DNA of 37,685 bases from CAZLBC01 sp964557575 (GTDB lineage Bacteria; Planctomycetota; Phycisphaerae; SM23-33), in assembly GCA_964557575.1 (NCBI GenBank), contig CAZLBC010000045.1:1-37685 (forward strand), in the 5' to 3' direction. Below, in pieces: positions 16,745 to 23,576 of this stretch. The notes under the pieces were generated by a model that made no database searches, was not told the DNA's origin, and saw nothing but the letters and a program-made list of their open reading frames with translations. The position numbers were made by a program, and so were the translations under genes. Numbering within the stretch: position 1 is the first letter of the stretch; each line of letters opens with the position of its first letter.

Positions 16745-17749
16745 TTACCCGGCCTTCCGCCGGACTTCCTCGAGGGTCACCGCGGCCCCGCCGCGGTCGC
16801 CGCTCAACTGGGCGGCGGTCATGAATTCGATGATCTCCAGCGTCTCGGCCGGATCCACGGGGACTTTTTTCGTGTGAAAAAACCGCGCGATCGCCTCGCA
16901 CAGGCCGTGGTAGTTGTATCCCCCGGTCGTTTGCGCCTCACCGTCTGTTCCCCACACGCGAACCACGGGCTTGTAGGAACCGGACCGGACCCCGCGGAAT
17001 ATGCCGGTCCGCCCGTCCTTCCAGGTGCCGGTGGTGACATCGAGCTTCTCTCCCTTCGCGCGGGAGACGCTCACGCAGCCGCGGCCCATCACCGTGTAGA
17101 GGGCCTCCACCCCGTGGATCCCGTACCAGAACAGGTCCGGGTGGTGCGGTTCGATGTGCATCGGCGAGCTGCCCTGCGCCTTCAGCAGCTTACCCACCCC
17201 GGGATCGGCGCGGAGCTTCGCAACCTCCGGCTGGAACCGCACGCACGAGGAGCTGAAAAACGGGGTCCCGTGCTTTTTCGACAGCCGGACGATCTCCCGG
17301 GCGTCGGCGAGGGAGGCGGTCAGGGGCTTGTCGATGAAGACCGGCAGGCCCGCCGCGAGGCACGGCCGGGCCTGCCGCAGGTGCGGCCGGCCGTCGACGC
17401 TCTCGATCATCACGGCGTCGACCCGCTTCAACAGGTCCGCGATCGAGTCGACCATCGCCACGCCGTGGGTCTCCCGGAGCTTCGCGGTGAACTTCGGCAG
17501 CCGCTTGACGCTGGGCCCGGGCATATCCTCGCTGGCCTGCGGCACGGCGGCGACGACCCTGATCCGCCACGCCGGGTGCCTCGCGAACACGCCGGCGAAG
17601 GCGACGCAGTGGCTGGTGTCGCAGCCGATCATCCCCGCCCGGATATCCTTTTTCGCCCACGCCGGGGCGGTGTCCTTTTCGCCGGCCGCCGCGAGAGACG
17701 CGACGACGGCCAGGGCGAGCGTTGCAACAATCCCGGTGTTTCTCGACAT
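16745..17749 (-). CDS. Exported Gfo/Idh/MocA-family oxidoreductase
   Basis: Start 17749 (MSRNTGIVATLALAVV) has AAGGGAG seven bases upstream; the ATG at 17755 would be only one base from it. The 334-residue product has a signal peptide (LALAVVASLAAAG), then a Rossmann domain beginning RAGMIGCDTSHCVAFAGVF, in which the GxGxxG motif is replaced by GCDTSH. DAVMIESVDGRPHLRQARP and VFIDKPLTASLADARE give the family's catalytic-lysine loop (DKP in place of EKP). The C-terminal half is the Gfo/Idh substrate domain. Members normally oxidise sugars with NAD(P); export implies a tightly bound cofactor or another role (inference). It lies directly upstream of the sulfatase, with stop and Shine-Dalgarno overlapping. 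Confidence 0.88.
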   Translation of the reverse strand: MSRNTGIVATLALAVVASLAAAGEKDTAPAWAKKDIRAGMIGCDTSHCVAFAGVFARHPAWRIRVVAAVPQASEDMPGPSVKRLPKFTAKLRETHGVAMVDSIADLLKRVDAVMIESVDGRPHLRQARPCLAAGLPVFIDKPLTASLADAREIVRLSKKHGTPFFSSSCVRFQPEVAKLRADPGVGKLLKAQGSSPMHIEPHHPDLFWYGIHGVEALYTVMGRGCVSVSRAKGEKLDVTTGTWKDGRTGIFRGVRSGSYKPVVRVWGTDGEAQTTGGYNYHGLCEAIARFFHTKKVPVDPAETLEIIEFMTAAQLSGDRGGAAVTLEEVRRKAG

Positions 17750-17850
17750 CGTCATGCTCCCTTCCGCCGGGGCAACCCCCTCCCGGCATATCCCCTACTA
17801 TCCGCGAACGGCGGCGGGCGGTCAAGGGCGGGGCGGGGGAGTAAAACCGA

Positions 17851-20385
17851 TCAGCCCTCTACTGCGGGATGCCCCTTCTCGGCGATCTCCTTCTTGTAGA
17901 ACGCCCGGACGTCGGCAAAATCCTTCAGGCCGTCGAATATCCTCCGCAGCCGCGGCAGTTTCTTCAGGGGAACCCCGTAGCGCCGGCCGACGGCCTCCGG
18001 GTCGAAACCGGCGGCCATGGCCTTTTCCGGCAGCCGGGCCCGGTCCTTCTCGACCGACGAGCCGAAGGCGGTACGGAACCGGGGGAAGACGTCCTCCCCG
18101 GCCGCGATGCTCCAGAGCCAGGCCGTGGTGTGCGGGTTCCAGGCCGCGCCGGGCTTGTTGAGCAGGGCGTACTTCAGCAGGTTATAGTTCCTCCATATCC
18201 CCTCGCCGTACTCGCGGATCATCAGGTCGATGAACATATAGTACTTGTAGTTGTTGCCGCCCTTCGCCAGGTCGGCGTCATCGATCTCCTTGTTCCGCAG
18301 GTAGCCGGCGAGGCGCCGGGTCACCGAGTCGCGGTGGTCCTGGCCGTGATGGTAGTGCAGGATGAGATTGTTGAAGATAAAGGCGCTGGATTCCTCCCCC
18401 ATCTTCTCGCAGTAGGGGAAGCTCCAGGCGTGTCCCATCTCGTGGGCGAACATGCCGAGGTGGACCTGCCAGTCCTTCTCGAGCCCCGGCGGCAGGTCGA
18501 CGGCCGCGCCCTGCGGCAGCAGAAATCCCGACCCCCGGCAGGCGAGGTAGCGGATGCGGAAGATGACGCCTTCCGGGACGTGATTGATAGTGTTCGGATC
18601 GCCGCCGGGACGCCCGCCCCGGTAGACCGCCGGCGACTCCCACAGCGTCTTCCCGTCGCCGATCACCTTGAAACCGACGCTGCCCCGGTGGGTGTCGTTG
18701 CAGCCGACGTGGGCGGTGAAGGCGGCGTATTTCCCCTTCAGGGGTATGGTCATGGTGCTGGGGGCGTGGATGTAGATGCCGGTGTCGAACGTGTTGCCGC
18801 CGATGCTGATCGGTTGCGTGCCGTGGCGGTCCTGGACCGGCCTGCCGTACCCGGCCCTGACCGCGACCGCGTCGGACAGCTTCAGGGGGACCGACGCGCC
18901 GCCGGCGTCGATCAGGCGGGCGTCGGCCCAGATGCTGTGGTCGCCGCCGTTGCCGTTGCCGCCGTCCGTGGTGACCAGCGTCAGCCGGTCGACGCCGCCG
19001 ATGTCGACGCGGATGCGCTGCCCGGCGACGAGCCGATCTTCCATCGCCTTCTTCGCGGCGATCTGGCTGGCCTTCATTTCGGCGTCCAGGCCCGTCAACC
19101 GGTGCAGGTACGCGACGGTCTTCTTGTACGCGATGACGTCGCTGTCGACGAACATCTCGGTGTAATCGTTGAAGTGGATCCGCAGGCCGTCTTCCGTCTG
19201 CCGGGTCCGGTCCCAGTGGTAGCCGGTGCTCCCCTGCCAGCCGCCCCCGCCCCCGACCGGCTCGACGGTCTTGTTGCGGGCCAGGTATTCGATGATCCGG
19301 CGGGTGATCTTTATCGCGTCGGCGTCCTCGCCGACCGCGGCGTGGTACCGGGCGGTCGTGTCGACGACGATGACGCCCTTCCCGCAGGCGCGGACGAAAA
19401 CGGCGGGCGACCCGCCGGCGGCGTAGACGGTCTCCCAGTCGCCGGGCACGAGGGGCGTGATGACTGACCGGTTGGATTTTTTGAACGTGGCCCCCGGCAC
19501 CGCCGCGGGGTGATCGGCCGCGGTAATAATGTTATCGGTCCGCTTGTTCCCCACCGAACCCAGGGGGGTCCCGTTGAAGTGGCGGTCCTGGGCGGCCCGG
19601 GCCCAGCCGACCGTCACGGCGGCCGCATCCTCCAGGAGGACCCGGTCCCTCGTTGCGCCGCAAACCAGGCGCGGATCGTACCAGACGCTGCAGTCGGCGT
19701 GCTTGCCGTTGCCGCCGTCGGTGGTGACCAGCGTCAGCCGGTCGACGCCGGCCACGTCGACGTCGATGGCGGCCCGCTTTTTGCCGGTGACGACGTTCGA
19801 TTCGTAGAGCAGCTTCCCGTCGCCGCGGACACGGAAACCGACCGACCCCCGCGGCCTCTTCCCCGGGAGCCCGCCGGCGGCGGTAAACCGCTCGTAGCGG
19901 CCGCCGATCGGGAAGACCAGTTCGCTCGGGGCGTGGGCGCAGATGCCCCAGTCGGCCGGATCGTCGCTCCGCCGGTCGCCGGTCCGCAGGCCGAAGGGCT
20001 TCAGGAACGCGTTCAGCGCGTCGCGGTACCTGCCGTGTTCCCGGAGGCACAGGTAGACGCCGCCGCCTGCGCGGACGTAGTCGAGAACGTGGGGGGCGTC
20101 CTTCGGCGCATAGGGCAGGCGGTCCCGCAGGAGCAGGACGAAGGCGTTGACCGGCTCGAGGTCCGCCCGGTGGATCGACCGCAGGCTCGTCAGGCAGTGA
20201 AACCCCCTGAAGATCGTGTTCTGGTTACGCGAGGCCCAGGAGAGGTTGAACGAGTAGTCGTGGCTGACGTCGGTCAGCAGGTTCACGACCGGCTTCGCGG
20301 CGGGTTTCTCCGCGCCGCCCGCAACGGCGACGGCGACAGCCGCCCCCAGGGTGAGGGCAACAGCTATGTCTTTAAACCGTATCAT
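17851..20385 (-). CDS. Secreted M60-like zinc metallopeptidase with two permuted NPCBM-like modules
   Basis: An 844-residue exported protein. Start 20385 has GAGG six bases upstream and gives a signal peptide (MIRFKDIAVALTLGAAVAVA). The zinc site HEMGH is at 648-652, with a downstream Glu-rich helix (KMGEESSAF) likely supplying the third ligand, as in the M60/enhancin family that cleaves mucin-like glycoproteins. Residues about 35-135 and 290-375 look like a split glutamine-amidotransferase-like domain. Two carbohydrate-binding NPCBM-like regions, about 145-285 and 455-590, interrupt the protein; each has HAPS, GSVGF and GVDRLTLVTTDGGNG segments, but in permuted order. A 48-bp near-identical DNA repeat lies in both. 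It heads the run Gfo/Idh, sulfatase, serpin. A host or algal glycoprotein target is inference. Confidence 0.82.
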   Translation of the reverse strand: MIRFKDIAVALTLGAAVAVAVAGGAEKPAAKPVVNLLTDVSHDYSFNLSWASRNQNTIFRGFHCLTSLRSIHRADLEPVNAFVLLLRDRLPYAPKDAPHVLDYVRAGGGVYLCLREHGRYRDALNAFLKPFGLRTGDRRSDDPADWGICAHAPSELVFPIGGRYERFTAAGGLPGKRPRGSVGFRVRGDGKLLYESNVVTGKKRAAIDVDVAGVDRLTLVTTDGGNGKHADCSVWYDPRLVCGATRDRVLLEDAAAVTVGWARAAQDRHFNGTPLGSVGNKRTDNIITAADHPAAVPGATFKKSNRSVITPLVPGDWETVYAAGGSPAVFVRACGKGVIVVDTTARYHAAVGEDADAIKITRRIIEYLARNKTVEPVGGGGGWQGSTGYHWDRTRQTEDGLRIHFNDYTEMFVDSDVIAYKKTVAYLHRLTGLDAEMKASQIAAKKAMEDRLVAGQRIRVDIGGVDRLTLVTTDGGNGNGGDHSIWADARLIDAGGASVPLKLSDAVAVRAGYGRPVQDRHGTQPISIGGNTFDTGIYIHAPSTMTIPLKGKYAAFTAHVGCNDTHRGSVGFKVIGDGKTLWESPAVYRGGRPGGDPNTINHVPEGVIFRIRYLACRGSGFLLPQGAAVDLPPGLEKDWQVHLGMFAHEMGHAWSFPYCEKMGEESSAFIFNNLILHYHHGQDHRDSVTRRLAGYLRNKEIDDADLAKGGNNYKYYMFIDLMIREYGEGIWRNYNLLKYALLNKPGAAWNPHTTAWLWSIAAGEDVFPRFRTAFGSSVEKDRARLPEKAMAAGFDPEAVGRRYGVPLKKLPRLRRIFDGLKDFADVRAFYKKEIAEKGHPAVEG
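18950..18997 (-). repeat. Direct repeat copy 1 inside the M60-like gene
   Basis: A 48-base stretch identical at 47 positions to 19703-19750, encoding GVDRLTLVTTDGGNG. The near-identity at synonymous sites suggests recent duplication or gene conversion of this module segment. Confidence 0.85.
19703..19750 (-). repeat. Direct repeat copy 2 inside the M60-like gene
   Basis: Partner of 18950-18997, 47 of 48 bases identical, same reading frame and strand. It encodes the last conserved segment of the first NPCBM-like region. Confidence 0.85.
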
Positions 20386-20419
20386 CGATATCCTCTTCCG
20401 CCGGTATTGCACACTTACT

Positions 20420-20449
20420 ATTGTAGCGCCGCTTCCGTTCGGGGACCAA
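20420..20449 (-). promoter_or_regulatory. Candidate promoter of the M60/sulfatase/serpin gene run
   Basis: On the minus strand, TTGGTC (20444-20449), an 18-base spacer and TACAAT (20420-20425). The -10 matches five of six, the -35 three of six. The predicted start is about 28 bases upstream of the ATG at 20385. Confidence 0.35.
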
Positions 20450-20467
20450 AGCCATATTCATCTTTTA

Positions 20468-20482
20468 AATCACCATTATGTG
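20468..20482. promoter_or_regulatory. 15-mer resembling the palindrome region at 3219-3233
   Basis: AATCACCATTATGTG matches AATCATCATTACGTG (3219-3233) at 13 of 15 bases, in the same orientation relative to the downstream minus-strand gene. It sits 18 bases upstream of the candidate -35 of the M60-like gene, where an AraC-type activator could bind. A shared regulator is inference. Confidence 0.3.
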
Positions 20483-20584
20483 AAACGGTGTTTGCACGTA
20501 TGTTACCCTGGTCATCTGCTACTGATGCTGGATCTTATTATGTAACAGCAGCGGCTTGAACAGCAATTATACCGGATCATGTGA

Positions 20585-20902
20585 ACAAACTGGTTGAACC
20601 TCGGTCCGTACAGCCTGGTCGTTCTCGGCCTCCCGGAAGGCTTACTCAAAAGGACAACTATCAAACGCTACGGGAACAGGCTTTTTGTTCATTACCTCCA
20701 CCGGCGAGACCAGATTCACTTGAAATTGTACGCTTCACTGTCGGGTGTTGAACGCCATATTCTCGACCTGAAAACACTGAAGCCGACCACTGACGAAATA
20801 TGTGTCGCAAAATGATGGATCGAAACGGTCCTCGGCGACGGTATTCTCGTTTCCGATCTCGAAAGACTGATCAAGGACCTCGGCTATGAGCACGGCCTTT
20901 AA
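20585..20902 (+). pseudogene. Decayed DUF6036-like nucleotidyltransferase gene (C-terminal part)
   Basis: The frame opens after a TGA (20582) and reads TNWLNLGPYS, LPEGLLKRT and IHLKLYASLSG, then ILDLKTLKPTTDE. This resembles the C-terminal part of DUF6036-type nucleotidyltransferase-fold proteins, often found in toxin-antitoxin-like pairs. Upstream frames carry several stops, so the N-terminal catalytic half is missing. The in-frame TGA at 20813-20815 (before WIETVLGDG) probably arose from CGA; the frame then resumes to TAA at 20902, overlapping the next gene by 17 bases. Both defects mark it as dead. The family call is from remembered pattern and is moderate. Confidence 0.6.
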
Positions 20903-21938
20903 TACATGCAGAGAAGATCTCCGGGAGTCTATTATTGACTTTATCTGGAATCAGTACGGCGTACTGGGCGTCGGCTCGTCCTCTTCCGCCGTACTCCCCT
21001 GGTTCATCGATCCGGAACCCCTTCTTTTGTTCAGTATCACTGTCGCCCGGCACGATCCGCGGGTATTCGACGAAATCCTGGACTGGTTGATCGCCAACGA
21101 GAGATGGATCAACGTCAGGCGCTTGATGACCCTGATGAAACAGGACGCGGTGGTGGAACCTCGTCTCGTCCGGGCGGTGGCCGAAACCGTAGCAGTCAAT
21201 ACGGGTAAAGGCTCCCGGTGGCGTTTTGATGAATCCCAATGGAAAACAAAAGATGCACCGGATCCTCTCTTCATTCTCGATGGTAGACCGTGGTCGTCCG
21301 CAGGCGTGGCCGATCTCACCTTTCTGAAATACGGCTACCAGCGGAGTCCCCTGTCGCTCCGCAACATGTCCCGGCGCGTGCCGATGCACGAACCCCGCTG
21401 TATTGCCTTCCTGATGCGCACTATGTGCGGGGTGAACGCGAGAGCCGACCTGATGACACTGCTCGCGGTACGAAAATACGGGCACCCGTCGGAGATCGCC
21501 CGGTTGCTCGGTTACTCACAGAGAGGCCTGAACGAGGTGATTGTGGAAGTGGGAACGTCACCGCTGGTCGGTGTTCGGCAGGACGGTAATAAAAAAGTGT
21601 ACCGTTGGGAACACAAAAACTGGTGGCGCCTGTTATATGAAAAAGATGTTCGTCCCCCGTGCTGGATCGACTGGCGGGCGCTCGTTCGGGGTCTTACTGC
21701 GTTATGGAGAGGAATCGTCGAGCCATCCGAGCAGATTACGAGCGATTACACCGCCTCCTCACTCGCCCGCCGGGCAATGCGCGCCGCGCGAAGGGACATT
21801 GAAGACAGTGGCATCGGCGCCGCGCCGGAAGATGATCGACCGCATCACGCAGAAGAATACCTCGCTGTCTTCGTGCGCGATGTGCGGCAGCTGGCGAAAT
21901 GTCTTATCGATGGAGGCTCTTTTACTCCCACCAGATGA
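20886..21938 (+). CDS. Winged-helix protein of unknown function (partner of nucleotidyltransferase-like gene)
   Basis: A 350-residue protein without signal peptide or membrane segment. AAGGA lies eight bases before the ATG, inside the preceding remnant, so the two genes were translationally linked. The N-terminal third (IDFIWNQYGVLGVG, FIDPEPLLLFSI, VFDEILDWLIANERWINVRRL) is conserved in a protein family I have seen only as hypothetical, next to nucleotidyltransferase-like genes. Residues about 180-245 look like a winged helix (GHPSEIARLLGYSQRGLNEV, then a KKVYRW wing). Base composition is less GC-rich than the neighbours, which suggests acquisition by transfer. It may be half of a toxin-antitoxin or defence module that has lost its partner. 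No activity can be assigned. Confidence 0.75.
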   Translation: MSTAFNTCREDLRESIIDFIWNQYGVLGVGSSSSAVLPWFIDPEPLLLFSITVARHDPRVFDEILDWLIANERWINVRRLMTLMKQDAVVEPRLVRAVAETVAVNTGKGSRWRFDESQWKTKDAPDPLFILDGRPWSSAGVADLTFLKYGYQRSPLSLRNMSRRVPMHEPRCIAFLMRTMCGVNARADLMTLLAVRKYGHPSEIARLLGYSQRGLNEVIVEVGTSPLVGVRQDGNKKVYRWEHKNWWRLLYEKDVRPPCWIDWRALVRGLTALWRGIVEPSEQITSDYTASSLARRAMRAARRDIEDSGIGAAPEDDRPHHAEEYLAVFVRDVRQLAKCLIDGGSFTPTR

Positions 21939-22657
21939 TACTCGTCCACCGGCCGGCCGCGGGGCGAAAGGCGTGGGCCACCGTGGCCGCCCCCGGCATG
22001 ATCGGCTGCATCACGGGGATAAACGAGGAAGGCGTGTTTACCGCCGTCCACGACGTCTTTCTCGAGATGCAACCCCTGCGAGAGGGGTACACGCCGCGGC
22101 TGATGGTGCTGCGTCGCCTCATGGAGCGGTGCGAACCGCGGGACCTGTCCGCCCAGGCCCTGCCGGTACTGGAGTCCCGGCTGCAGATGTTCGACAACGC
22201 GATCCTGCTGGCGGCCCCGCTGACCGACGGAACACCGCCCGCCCTGGTCTTCGAGTACAACGGTGATCGGTCCGGGGACCGGGGCGTGACGGTCCGCAGG
22301 GTGGAAGACAACGAAAAGGAACTGAGCCGCGAGATGATCACCTGTACAAATCACTTCCGCAAACGAACAAAACCGCACTTCAACCTGCTCGGGTACCGCT
22401 ACCCGCTGATGCGCAGGGTCTTGATGGCCAAGACCGGCCCCGGCGAAAAGGTGAGCTTCGATATCGCCCGCAAGACGATGGGCGCGGTGCGGCTGCCGAT
22501 CACGGTACACACCGTCATCGCGGACCTGAACACCCGCGAGTACTGGTTCGCCCCCGGGGACTACCTGCTGGCCCCGGGCAACCGTGACTTCGTGAAGCTG
22601 CCGATGAAAAAGTGGCTGACAGCGACCGAAGCCGACGGCGCGCCGCAGGCGCAGTAA
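21899..22657 (+). pseudogene. N-terminally truncated C45/acyltransferase-like Ntn hydrolase
   Basis: From about 21930 the frame encodes the middle and end of a linear-amide C-N hydrolase of the choloylglycine hydrolase / penicillin acyltransferase (C45) type: MILVHRPAAGRKAWATVA, PGMIGCITGINEEGVFTAVH, later MITCTNHF, and TVHTVIADLNTREYWF. These enzymes need an N-terminal cysteine released by processing, in a segment of about 80-100 residues before this point. That segment is absent; the 5' part is the tail of the winged-helix gene in another frame. A 252-residue product from ATG 21899 could be made but would lack the nucleophile. The truncation coincides with the right edge of the lower-GC island. 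Confidence 0.75.
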
Positions 22658-22662
22658 GGCTC

Positions 22663-22677
22663 TCGGCATGTTGCCGA
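22663..22677. terminator. Short hairpin between convergent genes
   Basis: TCGGCA, TGT, TGCCGA forms a six-pair stem in the 48-base gap between the convergent Ntn hydrolase remnant and the peroxiredoxin gene. No T-run follows, so terminator function is weakly supported. Confidence 0.3.
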
Positions 22678-22705
22678 ACTGTCGAATCGTCGCTCATGCC
22701 GATCG

Positions 22706-23359
22706 CTACTGCTGCACCGCCTTGTGGCAGAACCACCAGTCGAAACCCTCGTGTTCCGCCATGCGCTTCTCGGCATCCGCCTGGCACCCCGGGGGGTGGA
22801 CGATGCCGTGGTCGCCGATCAACTCGTTTTCCGGCCAGCCGGCGGGCAGGGCGACCTTCTGGGCGTCGGAGACCTGGAGGGCCTTGACGGCGCGGACCAC
22901 CTCGTCCATGTTGCGACCGATCTCCTGGGGATAGTACAGGGACAGCCGCACCGTGCCGTCGGGATCGACGATGAATACCGCGCGGACCGTGTTGCTCCCC
23001 TTGCCGGGGTGGAGCATGCCCAGCTTGTTCGCGATCGTGTCGTTCGCCGCCACGACCGGGTAGGTGATTTCCACGTCCAGCTCTTCCTTGATCCATTCGA
23101 TCCACTTGAGATGACTGAAAACCTGGTCGACCGACATCCCGATCAACGTGACCCCGAGGGCGTCGAATTCCTCTTTCCGCTTTTGAAACGCCACAAACTC
23201 CGTGGTACAGACGGGGGTGAAGTCCGCGGGATGGCTGAAGAGCACGAACCAGCTGCCCTTCAGGTCGCCGGGAATGTTCATGGGGCCGTGGGTTGTCTTT
23301 ACCTGGAGTTCGGGGAAATCGTCGCCGAGCAACGGCATGTGAAACGTGTTTTCTTCCAT
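22706..23359 (-). CDS. Peroxiredoxin (AhpC/Prx6-type)
   Basis: A 217-residue thiol peroxidase reducing H2O2, organic peroxides or peroxynitrite in the cytoplasm. The peroxidatic Cys51 sits in PADFTPVCTTEF, with the conserved Thr/Pro of the active site. RAVFIVDPDGTVRLSLYYP is the family core strand. The extended C-terminal arm ends FDWWFCHKAV, with Cys211 in the place of the resolving cysteine of archaeal-type Prx6 enzymes. Start 23359 has AAAGGA seven bases upstream; longer in-frame starts lack a ribosome site and add non-homologous sequence. The upstream gap has TATACT as a possible -10. It stands alone and is not linked by function to its neighbours. Confidence 0.93.
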   Translation of the reverse strand: MEENTFHMPLLGDDFPELQVKTTHGPMNIPGDLKGSWFVLFSHPADFTPVCTTEFVAFQKRKEEFDALGVTLIGMSVDQVFSHLKWIEWIKEELDVEITYPVVAANDTIANKLGMLHPGKGSNTVRAVFIVDPDGTVRLSLYYPQEIGRNMDEVVRAVKALQVSDAQKVALPAGWPENELIGDHGIVHPPGCQADAEKRMAEHEGFDWWFCHKAVQQ

Positions 23360-23576
23360 GGTGATGTCCTTTCTGTTTAACGTGGTGTTGTAATCTTGTA
23401 CGTAAGTATAGACATTCATCCCGCCGCGTTCGACGGGAACCGCAAAAAACCGCAACAATGACCCGCAATCGCCCTTTTCACAACACGTTGCATTTTCTCT
23501 CCCTTTGTAAAAAAGGGGGGAGGCAGCCGGTTCCCGCCGGAACATACGGCCACGGCCCCGCACTATCTTTTTGCGC

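Noticed and set aside
20813..20815. In-frame TGA as a selenocysteine or recoded codon
   Set aside because: No redox motif surrounds it, no plausible downstream hairpin was seen, and the gene is already 5'-truncated; a CGA to TGA nonsense mutation is simpler.
23500..23523. Hairpin CTCCCTTT with AAAGGGGGGAG as a terminator of the second beta-helix gene
   Set aside because: Stem needs a bulge and no T-run follows on the relevant strand.
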